From Candidatus Kurthia intestinigallinarum (lineage in GTDB: Bacteria; Bacillota; Bacilli; Bacillales_A; Planococcaceae), in NCBI RefSeq assembly GCF_003991225.1, contig NZ_JTFC01000041.1, positions 91,505 to 155,504 on the forward strand: a stretch of DNA of 64,000 nt. The letters are read 5' to 3'. The notes under the pieces were generated by a model that worked only from the letters and a program-made list of their open reading frames with translations, did no database searches and was not told the DNA's origin. The position numbers were made by a program, and so were the translations under genes. This document shows positions 35,294 to 44,600 of the stretch, piece after piece; the first letter of the stretch is position 1, and every line of letters starts with the position of its first letter.

Positions 35294-36185
35294 AACACGC
35301 ATTGTGCTACTGAGCGGTTTTTTAGGAAGCGGAAAGACAACGTTATTAAAGCATCTATTAGCACAAGAAGATCAACAGCATGTTGCGGTCGTCATGAATG
35401 AGGTAGGTGAAGTATCGATTGATGGTAAGCTATTGCCTCCGGATACACATCTTTCAGAGATTACGGATGGCTGTATTTGCTGCACAGGACGGGATGAATT
35501 AGAGCGCGCAATTTTAACCCTATATCAACAGCAAAAACCTGATGTAATTTATATCGAAAGTTCTGGAATCGCACATCCACTTGAAGTTATTGATGCTTGT
35601 TTATCCCCCGTTATTGCCGAATATATGACAATTCAAAAAGTCATTACAATAGTAGATAGTGAACGCTGGAGTAAAAAACATCTTTATCGTAAACCGCTTC
35701 AAAAATTAATGGATGAACAAATTAAATATGCAGACCAAGTATTAATTAACAAAGCGGATTTAATTACGCAACAACAATTTGAAACAATCGTACAAGATAT
35801 TAAAATGATTCAGCCAAATGCACAGTGGCGCATGACAACACATGGTCGTATGCCTCTTGATACACACTATTTTACACATGCAAATGGACGTGCAACGGAG
35901 GCGCATATGAAGCATCATTTACATGTGCATCACTTTGTTTATACATTTAAAAAAGTTATCTCAAAGCGGGCCCTTGATGCATTTGTAAGAGCGTTACCCG
36001 CTACTGTATTTCGTATAAAGGGCTTTGTGTCAGTAGATGAGTATCCGGAAAAAACAACCTTATTTCAGTATTCATTTGGTGTTCCCCTATATTTTCCACA
36101 GGAAGTCAAGTTCCCAACAACACTCGTTTTTATCGGAGAAGATTTAGAAATTGAGCAATTAAAACAACAATTGGAGGCTACATAA
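35286..36185 (+). CDS. Second CobW/COG0523-family GTPase
   Basis: A 299-residue G3E GTPase from the ATG at 35286, which overlaps the end of the first CobW gene. In-frame starts a little upstream exist, but the P-loop at GFLGSGKT (residues 11-18) places the N-terminus here, as in the first gene. CICC is at Cys63-Cys66, NKAD is the base-recognition motif, and a His-rich patch ([10 protein letters not shown], about residues 206-215) could hold metal. It shares only moderate identity with the first CobW and is shorter at the C-terminus. No clear ribosome site is visible, so translational coupling is likely. Its client is unknown. Confidence 0.87.
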   Translation: MNKTRIVLLSGFLGSGKTTLLKHLLAQEDQQHVAVVMNEVGEVSIDGKLLPPDTHLSEITDGCICCTGRDELERAILTLYQQQKPDVIYIESSGIAHPLEVIDACLSPVIAEYMTIQKVITIVDSERWSKKHLYRKPLQKLMDEQIKYADQVLINKADLITQQQFETIVQDIKMIQPNAQWRMTTHGRMPLDTHYFTHANGRATEAHMKHHLHVHHFVYTFKKVISKRALDAFVRALPATVFRIKGFVSVDEYPEKTTLFQYSFGVPLYFPQEVKFPTTLVFIGEDLEIEQLKQQLEAT

Positions 36186-36454
36186 TGGCAAAAAAATCAA
36201 AAATCATACGCAATGAAAAACGTCGAGCTATAGTTGAAAAATATACAGCACTGCGTCAACAATTAAAAGAAGAGCATAATTACGAGGCATTGCAAAAATT
36301 ACCGCGTGATGCATCGCCAGTAAGACTTACAAGACGTTGTGAATTAACGGGGCGCCCACGTGGTAATATGCGCAAATTTAACCTATCACGCATTCAATTC
36401 AGAGAGCTTGCTTACAAAGGTCAAATTCCAGGGGTTAAAAAAGCAAGCTGGTAA
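36185..36454 (+). CDS. rpsN: Ribosomal protein S14, zinc-independent paralogue
   Basis: An 89-residue S14 of the long, zinc-free type ([20 protein letters not shown], ending GVKKASW). The short form carries two CxxC pairs; here only one Cys remains. It overlaps the second CobW stop by one base (TAATG), so all three genes are one transcript. In Bacillus this paralogue is repressed by Zur and rescues ribosome assembly in zinc starvation, fitting the neighbouring L33. Confidence 0.93.
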   Translation: MAKKSKIIRNEKRRAIVEKYTALRQQLKEEHNYEALQKLPRDASPVRLTRRCELTGRPRGNMRKFNLSRIQFRELAYKGQIPGVKKASW

Positions 36455-36462
36455 TAGAACGT

Positions 36463-36499
36463 AAAACACTTCTAAAGAATTTTCTTAGAAGTGTTTTTT
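36463..36499 (+). terminator. Terminator of the Zur operon
   Basis: AAAACACTTCTAA and TTAGAAGTGTTTT form a 13-bp stem followed by TTTTAATT, just past the rpsN stop. Confidence 0.85.
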
Positions 36500-36571
36500 A
36501 ATTAGTAGCTCCCTTATAGCAACTACACGATATGATACACTGCTAATGAATAAATGTTAACAGGGGGATAT

Positions 36572-36838
36572 ATGCAAATTTTTAGCTATTTAAATCGATT
36601 ACACTACGATATTGAGAAGGTGCGTATGTCCATAACCTTAGCAATTGGCATTCTTTTAATTGGTGTGTTATTTGATGCCTTTATCGTGCGCATGATGATT
36701 GTCCCCACATTGATGCTTTTAATGGGCAAAGCGGCTTGGTATATGGCGAAATGGTTAGATAAAATATTACCAAATGTTGATATTGAAGGCGAAACAATCA
36801 TGAGCGAAATTGAAAAAGAAAAAGAGCAGAAATATTAA
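36572..36838 (+). CDS. MMPL-transporter C-terminal fragment with its own start
   Basis: An 88-residue protein. The segment AIGILLIGVLFDAFIVRMMI, followed by VPTLMLLMGKAAWYM, matches the last two helices of MMPL/RND lipid or drug exporters (usual form GVLLDTFIVRTLLVPAL...). A soluble acidic tail follows. The rest of the transporter (over 600 residues) is absent, and upstream lies the rpsN terminator. The ATG at 36572 has AGGGGG upstream, so it is probably translated; a start at 36554 is also in frame. It could be a remnant or a small membrane protein derived from one. Confidence 0.6.
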   Translation: MQIFSYLNRLHYDIEKVRMSITLAIGILLIGVLFDAFIVRMMIVPTLMLLMGKAAWYMAKWLDKILPNVDIEGETIMSEIEKEKEQKY

Positions 36839-36848
36839 TTTCTGCCCT

Positions 36849-36883
36849 AAAAAAACGTACATCGTAAAAAATGTACGTTTTTT
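36849..36883. terminator. Bidirectional terminator between the MMPL fragment and the response regulator
   Basis: AAAAAACGTACAT and ATGTACGTTTTTT form a perfect 13-bp stem with an 8-base loop between converging genes. Confidence 0.87.
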
Positions 36884-36902
36884 TTATGCGATTTTTAAAA
36901 AA

Positions 36903-37580
36903 TTACGTACGTAACATATATTTTCGCTCAGGGCGCCCGACCGTTCCATAGAGAAGGGCAGTTTCGAGCACTTTTTCAGCAACTAAATGCTCTAAATACC
37001 GGCGCGCAGTTGAGCGACTAATACCCATTTTTTCGCTCAGTTCATTGGCAGTCACCTTATCCAGCTGTTTCGCGATAAAAAGCTCCTTTATCGTATCAAG
37101 GGTATGTGTGTCGATACCCTTTGTTGAAGTAGTTGCTTGTTCTTCAACAACTGTATGTAAAAAGAGCAAATCTAATTGTTTTTGTTTGAAATATTCGTTT
37201 GTAGCAAACATTTTTTGCTCTTTTTGTAATTGTTGAATCGGCGCTTGTAACCGCTCCTCATTAAAAGGTTTGACAATATAATCATAAACTCCGAGCGCTT
37301 TTAGTGCATGAATATGCGTCGCTTCAGCCGCTGCTGTGACCATTACAATGGCGACTTTTGGATGTCTTTGACGAATATGCATCACAAGTTCGTAGCCCTC
37401 AACATCTGGGATATAGAGGTCAAGAAATAGCATATGTGGAACCTGTTTTGAAGCGAGTGCTTCTTTTACTTCCTGTCCATTACGAAAGCTGCCAGTTACT
37501 TTACAGCGTTCTAATTGCTCAATATACTCTTGGTGGATATTCGCAATACGAAAATCATCTTCTACAATCCAAATATTCAT
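36903..37580 (-). CDS. CitB/DcuR-family response regulator
   Basis: A 225-residue response regulator. The receiver domain (residues 1-120) has IVEDD at residues 5-9, the phosphoacceptor Asp in FLDLYIPDVEGYEL (about residue 54), and Lys in IVKPF near 103. The C-terminal output carries an HTH of the CitB type (VTANELSEKMGISRSTARRY). It overlaps the kinase stop by one base. The pair resembles CitA/CitB, MalK/MalR and DcuS/DcuR systems that respond to di- or tricarboxylates; the transporter they control is not adjacent. Confidence 0.88.
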   Translation of the reverse strand: MNIWIVEDDFRIANIHQEYIEQLERCKVTGSFRNGQEVKEALASKQVPHMLFLDLYIPDVEGYELVMHIRQRHPKVAIVMVTAAAEATHIHALKALGVYDYIVKPFNEERLQAPIQQLQKEQKMFATNEYFKQKQLDLLFLHTVVEEQATTSTKGIDTHTLDTIKELFIAKQLDKVTANELSEKMGISRSTARRYLEHLVAEKVLETALLYGTVGRPERKYMLRT

Positions 37581-39130
37581 TATGAATTCCTCCTCAATAC
37601 TAATAAGAAGCAGGCACCTGATAAATCACCAGCATCTAAGAAAATATCGCCATCTACTGCCTGCATTGCTTGTTTTGACAATGCTAAGCCATGACCGCGA
37701 TCATAGCCCTCATTTGTTGAAAAGCCACGTTCAAAAATTTTCGTGGCGAGCTTATCATCGACGCCATCACCACTATCTTGCACTTCCATTAATAATTCAT
37801 GCTCATATTGTTGGATGCTCACACGTACTTCTTTTAATGAATTCTTTGATTTTAGTACCGCTTCAATCGCATTCTGTATTAAATTTCCAAGAGCCATTGT
37901 GACGGCATTAAGCTGTTCATCGGTACAAGGCATGAGCGTATCATCCAGCTCAATCTGTAAGATAATATTTTTTTCCTGCGCTTCAATCATTTTACCGACA
38001 AGTAAAGCATTTAAAATCGTGTAGGGCTGTTGATTAGTAAATGAATATTGTTGATGTTTGTTTATTTGGTCTTGTTCTATGAATTCAACGGCTTCTTTGA
38101 CTTGATGACGCTTTAAAAGACCAAGCAATAAATGCATTTTATTTGAGAATTCATGTGTTTGTGCACGCTGCATTTTGGCTTGCTGTTTGACGTGTTGTAG
38201 TTCATTAATAACTTGCTCATATTCATCTTTTTTCCGCAACGTATAAAGCGCACCTTCACGGTCTTTTTTTACATACAATGGCTTCTTTGATAAAATAACG
38301 GTTTCCTCTCCAAGTGCCATTTCTACTGCTTGAAATTCAGATTTTTCGGTTAAGCGTAGAGGAATGATATCACTAATGTCCCGTTCCATTAGAATCTTTT
38401 CTTTATTAAAAAAATGATAAGCACTTGGGTTTGCAGAAGTGATAGTATGATTTTTGGTTGTGGTAATGATGCCGTCGCTCGTCGTTTCTAAAATGGTTTG
38501 ATTGAGCTGATAAAGCCTTGCAATCTGCTTAGGCTCCATATCGAAAAGCTGTTTCTTCATATAAATAGATAATAATATGGCACAGAGTACCCCAATCAAG
38601 CCGACTAAAATCGAAATACGTAGCCAATGAAAGAATACGCTATCAATATTTTCTTGGACGGTTGAGGTCATAAAGCCAACAGAAACAATACCAATAATTT
38701 TACCATCCTTTTTGACAGGGACCTTTCCGCGAATTGATTTTCCTAAGGAGCCTACGCGTTCTGTAATAATTGATTCACCTTTTTCAAGCACAGGAGTGTT
38801 ATCACCGCCAACCATATGAAAGCCAATTTTATCTGGCTCCGTATGAGAATAACGAATGCCGTCCATATTCCCTACAACGACATAAGCAGCACCGATATTT
38901 TTCCGAATGCTTTCCGCTATCGGTTGGATGGCTTTACTCGGATCTTTATCATCAAATGCGTCAATAATATCATCCGTATCTGCTACGAGATGAGCTGCTT
39001 GGAGTGCTTGCTTCGCAATTTGTTTATTTGTCGTTTCTTCGATATGATGTTCAAGTAAGACAAGGAAAATGCCACAAATAAGGAAAATGATTGTACTGAA
39101 GTAAAGAATCATTTTTGTTTGAAATTTCAT
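37580..39130 (-). CDS. CitA/DcuS-family sensor histidine kinase
   Basis: A 516-residue membrane kinase. TM1 (about residues 7-27), an extracytoplasmic PAS-like sensor (about 30-165) with a GMVG-type segment (KIGFHMVGGDNTPVL), TM2 (about 170-192), a cytoplasmic PAS, then the DHp helix with the phospho-His in RAQTHEFSNKMHLLLG and a HATPase domain (NLIQNAIEAV, DSGDG, GHGLAL). I chose the ATG at 39130, near GGTGAT; the frame is open further upstream but not conserved in character. It forms an operon with the response regulator and most likely senses a carboxylate such as citrate, malate or fumarate. Confidence 0.87.
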   Translation of the reverse strand: MKFQTKMILYFSTIIFLICGIFLVLLEHHIEETTNKQIAKQALQAAHLVADTDDIIDAFDDKDPSKAIQPIAESIRKNIGAAYVVVGNMDGIRYSHTEPDKIGFHMVGGDNTPVLEKGESIITERVGSLGKSIRGKVPVKKDGKIIGIVSVGFMTSTVQENIDSVFFHWLRISILVGLIGVLCAILLSIYMKKQLFDMEPKQIARLYQLNQTILETTSDGIITTTKNHTITSANPSAYHFFNKEKILMERDISDIIPLRLTEKSEFQAVEMALGEETVILSKKPLYVKKDREGALYTLRKKDEYEQVINELQHVKQQAKMQRAQTHEFSNKMHLLLGLLKRHQVKEAVEFIEQDQINKHQQYSFTNQQPYTILNALLVGKMIEAQEKNIILQIELDDTLMPCTDEQLNAVTMALGNLIQNAIEAVLKSKNSLKEVRVSIQQYEHELLMEVQDSGDGVDDKLATKIFERGFSTNEGYDRGHGLALSKQAMQAVDGDIFLDAGDLSGACFLLVLRRNS

Positions 39131-39242
39131 ATAAATCACCACGCAATCGCCTTCGTTCCTTCTATTATAAGCGGTTTTGGTCATTTAGCGAAGGGTATAG
39201 AATTACAGAAAAAAGATTTTTATGCATTATAGGAGGAATTAG

Positions 39243-40019
39243 ATGAAAATTTTTAGAAGTAGTGAATCATATGATAAAGTAGGGCAACGTATTGAGTTTC
39301 GTTCACAGTGGCCAGGGATTGCTGAGGGGGATAAAGAGCAAGAAGATTATGCTTTTGGCCCATTACAATCTTTTGATCATGCCATTATTCGAAAAGGAAC
39401 ATTAATTAAAATGCATGAGCATAAAAATGATGAGATTGTTAGCTATCTTGTAAAGGGTGAATTTGTCCATGAAGATTCGCATGGCTCATATGAAACAATT
39501 CGTGAAAATCGTTATATGCTAATGAGTGCGGGAGAAAGCTTCTTCCATCAAGAAGGTACGCCACATATGGACGCGGAAATGCTACAAATTTTTGTGCGTC
39601 CGCGTGAAGTTGATTTGCCACCAGAAGTTCATTTTGCAAAATATGAGCCACAACAAGGCTTTCGTTTAATTGCAGCTCCTAGCGATGCCCCATTATTGAT
39701 TCGCCAAAATGTCCATATTTATGATCTTCATGGTAAGGCTGGTGAAAGCTATGCGATTCCAGCATATGAAGATTATGCAACGTGTATTTATGTGTTTGAT
39801 GGAGCAATTCGAGTAAATGCAGAAATATTAACGAAACGTGATGGTGCTACCGGAAATGATTTAACAGAATTGACGTTTACAGAAGATGGGCTAGTGCTGG
39901 CATTTTTAGTTGATTTAGAGGCACCAATGACGAAAGAAGGGCCGTTTAGTGGACGTAATCGACCAACTGATAAAATTGTAAGTCGCATGTGGTCAGATGT
40001 GAAAAAGGATGTTGACTGA
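39243..40019 (+). CDS. Pirin-family (bicupin) protein
   Basis: A 258-residue pirin. The N-terminal cupin carries the metal ligands in IKMHEHKNDEIVSYLVKGEF (about residues 57-76) and the later HMDAEMLQIF (Glu). The C-terminal half is a degenerate cupin without clear ligands. Bacterial pirins act as quercetin-dioxygenase-like enzymes or as redox-linked regulators; the function here is unknown. AGGAGG precedes the ATG. It is divergent from the kinase gene. Confidence 0.85.
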   Translation: MKIFRSSESYDKVGQRIEFRSQWPGIAEGDKEQEDYAFGPLQSFDHAIIRKGTLIKMHEHKNDEIVSYLVKGEFVHEDSHGSYETIRENRYMLMSAGESFFHQEGTPHMDAEMLQIFVRPREVDLPPEVHFAKYEPQQGFRLIAAPSDAPLLIRQNVHIYDLHGKAGESYAIPAYEDYATCIYVFDGAIRVNAEILTKRDGATGNDLTELTFTEDGLVLAFLVDLEAPMTKEGPFSGRNRPTDKIVSRMWSDVKKDVD

Positions 40020-40054
40020 TTATTCAAAATACGATAGAGTGAAGGTAACTACAT

Positions 40055-40215
40055 AAAGCATTAGGTGCTCTAGTAATAGAGAGAATAGGGAATAAAGTGC
40101 AAAACTTTAGCGGTCCCGCCACTGTAACAGCGAATGGTCGTAAAGGATGCCACTGATTTTTTCGGGAAGGCTTACGACTATCTTGACCTGAAGCCAGGAG
40201 ACCTGCCTAACGCTG
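40055..40215 (+). ncRNA. Cobalamin riboswitch
   Basis: The conserved blocks of the adenosylcobalamin riboswitch are present in order: TTAGGTGCTC (40061), AATAGGGAAT (40086), GCGGTCCCGCCACTGTAA, the B12 box (about 40110), GCCACTG with TTTTTCGGGAAGGC, and GAAGCCAGGAGACCTGCC (about 40191). It ends just before an intrinsic terminator, upstream of cobT. Effector binding should favour termination and lower cobT expression when B12 is plentiful. Confidence 0.95.
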
Positions 40216-40237
40216 TATACGTACGTATAGACGATGG

Positions 40238-40283
40238 AAAAGTCTGTAGTTTATTTGTAATGCAAATAAACTACAGGCTTTTT
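40238..40283 (+). terminator. Riboswitch-controlled terminator upstream of cobT
   Basis: A very stable hairpin: AAAAGTCTGTAGTTTATTTG pairs with its complement after a TAATG loop (one G-U), followed by TTTTTG. It lies between the cobalamin aptamer and the cobT start, 32 bases before the ATG, so it is the expression platform rather than a gene end. Confidence 0.9.
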
Positions 40284-40314
40284 GTTTTGTGTAGACAACG
40301 AGGAGGAAGAACAG

Positions 40315-41376
40315 ATGTCATTATTACAACAAACAATTGAACAAATTACCGCAACAACAAAGGCGAATTACGATAAAGCGGAGAACTATATCGATTCGCT
40401 TGCAAAACCACCAAAAAGTTTAGGAAAGCTAGAGCGTATTGCGGCAAAACTAGCGGCAATCCACGATGGAGAATTCCCAAAAATTCATAAAAAAGAGGTT
40501 ATTGTCTGTGCAGGAGATCATGGAGTATGCGATGAGGGTGTTACAACCAATCCGCAATCTGTAACGGTTTTTCAAACATTAGGCTTTCCTAAAGGGACAA
40601 CAGGGGTATGTGCTCTTGCAAAATCGGTAGGGGCAGAAGTTGTGGCCGTAGATGTTGGTGTGCTAGAAGATTTACCAGCAGATTCAGGTGTGATCTTGAA
40701 AAAAGTTAAATATGGTACAGATAATATGGCGAAGGGCCCTGCGATGAGTCGAGATGAAGCCATTCGTTCGATAGAAGTTGGAATTGAAGTAGCAACACAG
40801 CAAATTAAGAATGGGGTAAACTTGTTAGCAACTGGGGAAATGGGTATTGGTAACACGACACCAAGTGCAGCAATTTTATCCGTGTTAGAGGATTGTGACC
40901 CGCTTGAAGTAACAGGTTTTGGTGCAGGTGTTGGAGAAGGTGGTATCGCTTATAAAGCGGAAGTTATTCGCAAAGCAATTGCACTAAATCAACCTAATCG
41001 TGACGATATTATTGATGTGTTGGCCAAAGTAGGTGGTCTTGAAATTGGTGCAATGGCAGGAGTTACATTAGCTGCAGCGGCAAATCGAGTACCACTTGTC
41101 GTGGATGGCTATATTTCAACCGTAGCTGCATTAATCGCAGCAGAACTAAATCCACATGTACAAGACTATGTGTTAGCATCACATGCCTCTGAAGAACCGG
41201 GGGCTAAAATTGCAGCAGCGCGTCTCGATATTGAACCAATGTTACATATGAATATGCGCTTAGGTGAAGGATCCGGTGCTGTTTTAGCATTCCCAATTAT
41301 TGAAGCGGCATTATCGATGGCGACAACTATGGTTACATTAGAGCAAGCTGCATCAATTATTCAACCAAAGGTCTAG
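40315..41376 (+). CDS. cobT: Nicotinate-nucleotide-dimethylbenzimidazole phosphoribosyltransferase
   Basis: A 353-residue CobT that makes alpha-ribazole phosphate from nicotinate mononucleotide and dimethylbenzimidazole, for the lower ligand of cobalamin. LAKPPKSLGKLERIA (about residues 29-43) and the catalytic Glu in RLGEGSGAVLAFP near 320 are present; GDHGVCDEGVT is also typical. The ATG at 40315 follows GAGGAGGAAG. It is controlled by the cobalamin riboswitch. No other cob genes follow; a terminator comes 10 bases later, so this is a lone ligand-assembly gene. Confidence 0.95.
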   Translation: MSLLQQTIEQITATTKANYDKAENYIDSLAKPPKSLGKLERIAAKLAAIHDGEFPKIHKKEVIVCAGDHGVCDEGVTTNPQSVTVFQTLGFPKGTTGVCALAKSVGAEVVAVDVGVLEDLPADSGVILKKVKYGTDNMAKGPAMSRDEAIRSIEVGIEVATQQIKNGVNLLATGEMGIGNTTPSAAILSVLEDCDPLEVTGFGAGVGEGGIAYKAEVIRKAIALNQPNRDDIIDVLAKVGGLEIGAMAGVTLAAAANRVPLVVDGYISTVAALIAAELNPHVQDYVLASHASEEPGAKIAAARLDIEPMLHMNMRLGEGSGAVLAFPIIEAALSMATTMVTLEQAASIIQPKV

Positions 41377-41386
41377 AGTTTGAGTG

Positions 41387-41416
41387 AAAAGTCTCGTTTT
41401 ATACGAGGCTTTTTTT
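41387..41416 (+). terminator. Terminator of cobT
   Basis: AAAAGTCTCGT pairs with ACGAGGCTTTT (one G-U), followed by TTTTATTA. Positions 41417-41690 after it are AT-rich and show nothing except the ribosome site of the next gene. Confidence 0.85.
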
Positions 41417-41690
41417 ATTACCTTAATTCCTAATGTACGAACAAGTTATGGGTTTCTTTTTTCATTCTATTATTTTTAGAATTTTCTGACTTATTACACA
41501 ATTGAGCTAATTTAACTAAGTTTTTGAACTCAAATTTTATTTTTTACGTTTCGTTATAAAAATAAGAGGAAAATATGACTATACGAGAAAAGCTTTTTTG
41601 TATTAAATGAAATTAAATAAACCTTTTTTCGTGGTAGAAAGCTTATTTTTATTTTTTTGATGAATTTAATAACAGAAAGGAGAAAGGCTG

Positions 41691-44600
41691 ATGAGGAAAC
41701 CGCTAGTAGAAAGATTTTTAATTGCACTTGCAGCAACATTTGTATTTGTGTCTCCAACGATGAATTCAATTGCTGTAGCAGAAGGCACGACAACAGATGG
41801 TGGACAGTCTACGGTTACAGATCAAGGTTCTAGCGAGCAACCAAAAGTTTCAGAAGACAAGGGTCAAACAAAAGAGCAACCTACAACACAAACACCCGAT
41901 TCAAAGGGAACAACCAGTTCATCAGGTGATGCTACACAGCAACCTGCAACACAAACACCACCTGCATCGAATGATTCGTCAACGAAAGATAATAGTCAAA
42001 AGGGTAATCCTGAGCAACCAAGAGCCCCAACAACAGGAAAAGAGGATAATCAAGGAAATAACGGAAAAGACAATCAAGGAACGAAGCCTCAGACAACAAA
42101 GTCAAATTTAGCAATTACAAAATATGACAAAGATACAGGTGCAAAATTAGCCGGAGCTGTCTTTACTGTAAAGGCTCAAGATGGTAGCTCAGATGTGACA
42201 GTAACAACGAATAATTCTGGTTTTGTAAATGTAAATAGTTTAATTGTTGGCAAAACGTATATCGTTACAGAAATTAAAGCACCAATAGGTTATAAGGCTT
42301 TGAATACATCAAAGGTTCACACAGTGCATCAAAGTCATAATACACTTGCTTTCTATAATGAAAAAGAAAAGCCGGTTGAGCAATTTACGACATTAACAAT
42401 TATTAAAAAAGCATCAGATACACAAAAACCATTAGCAGGGGCTACTTTTAGTGTGAAAGCACAAGATGGTAGTGGGAAGGCTAAAGTCGTGACAACAAAT
42501 GCGAATGGAACAGTCACTGCAACAGATTTAATTATCGGTAAAAAATATATAGTGACAGAAACAAACCCACCACAGGGCTATACAGTTAGTGAGGGTGCAA
42601 AAGTAATTACAGCTGGTACAGAAAAATACGTACAGTTCTTTAATAGTCCTAAGACGCCAATACCAACGAAAAAAGGTTCAGTAACAATTTATAAAAAAGA
42701 TAGTGACACAGGCAAGCTATTAGAAGGGGCAACATTTGCATTAAAGCAAAATGGCCATAAAATCCTAAGTAAAACAACGGGTGCAAATGGGATCGTAACA
42801 TTTAGCGGGCTTGATACAACAGGCTCTTATACGGTAGAAGAAACAAACCCACCAGTAGGTTATCAGCCGGCAACTGGTGAGCAGAAGGTGACATTTGGCG
42901 CGCAAATGAAGACAGGTGGAGGCAGTCATGAAGTTACGACATCACTTGTTTTTTATAACAAAAAAATAGTGACGCCACCAACGAAAAAAGGTTCAGTAAC
43001 AATTTATAAAAAAGATAGTGACACAGGCAAGCTATTAGAAGGGGCAACATTTGCATTAAAGCAAAATGGCCATAAAATTCTAAGCAAAACAACGAGTGCA
43101 AATGGGATCGTAACATTTAGCGGGCTTGATACAACAGGCTCTTATACGGTAGAAGAAACAAACCCACCAGTAGGTTATCAGCCGGCAACTGGTGAGCAAA
43201 AGGTGACATTTGACGCGCAAATGAAGACAGGTGGAGGCAGTCATGAAGTTACGACATCACTTGTTTTTTATAACAAAAAAATAGTGACGCCACCAGAGGG
43301 GAAGCATCGTATTACGATTTACAAAAAAGATGCAGCTGATAAGAAGACACCACTAGCAGGGGCAGAATTCACGCTGAAGCTAGGTGATCAAGTTATGGGA
43401 ACAAAAATAACGGGTGCAAATGGTGTTGTTCAATTCGCTGGTCTTGCAGCGGGAACGTATACAATTGTAGAGACAAAAGCGCCAGCAGGCTATAAAGCAT
43501 TAACGACTAGCCAATCTGTAACAATTGGCGGCGCATATGCATCAACGTATAGCGGAGACAAAGGCTCGAATAAAGATGTTGTATTCTATAACGAAAAAGA
43601 AAAACCTGCAAAAACAGGCGAATTAACAATTGTGAAGAAAGACAAAGATTCAAATGCTTTATTAGCAGGGGCAGAATTTAAAGCGACAAATAAAGCAACG
43701 GGTGAAGTAGTTGGCTCAGGAATTACAAATGAGCAAGGCGTTCTTGTCATTAAAAATTTACCAGTTGATGCAACTTATACTGTAGAAGAGGTTGCGGCAC
43801 CAGCTGGATATGAAAAAATTACAGGCACCCAAACAGTAACGATTGATTCAGATAAGAATAAGGTAAAAGGAAAAGATAAATGCGCCGTATCACTTGTCTT
43901 CTTTAATAAAAAGAAAACGACAGATGAAAAAGGTAGCGTAACGCTGAAGAAGATTGATAACGATACAGGTAAAGCGTTAGAAGGTGCAACATTTGCTTTA
44001 TTCAATGAAGCAGGAGAAAAAGTCGCAGAAAAAACAACAGGTGCAGATGGTTATATTGAAGTGACCGACCTGAAGCCAGGAACATATTACTTCCAAGAAA
44101 CAAAAGCACCAACAGGCTACAAAAAAATAGATACGAAGTTTACCGTAACCGTAAAGGATACGAAAAAAGGTGAGCATCATAATGGAAATAGTGTAACCGT
44201 TAAAAATGAGCTAGAGAAAAATGGTCTAGGTGTTGTTAAACTACAAAAGACTGAAAAAGGAACGGACAAGCTATTAACAGGTGTTCAATTTAAATTATAT
44301 GATGCAGACTATAAGCTAGTATCGGATACGGTGTATACAACACAAAATGGGTTCATTACAGTAACGGGTCTGACACTTGGAGAAACATATTACTTCCAGG
44401 AAACAAAAGCATTAGATGGCTATGAACCAAATACAAGTTTCCAAAAAGTTGTAGCAGGTGCTGAAGTGACTCCTGGTGTGGTGACGATGGAAAATGAAAA
44501 AACAACACCGAAAGTGGGCGCAGTTGGTTTGACGAAAACAGATGCGGTCACAGGAAATACACTAGCGGGTGTTAAATTTAATATCGTCAATAAGGATACG

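Noticed and set aside
36185..36454. Frameshifted or damaged S14 because the CxxC motifs are missing
   Set aside because: Absence of the zinc ligands is the normal state of the Zur-regulated S14 paralogue, and the gene context agrees.
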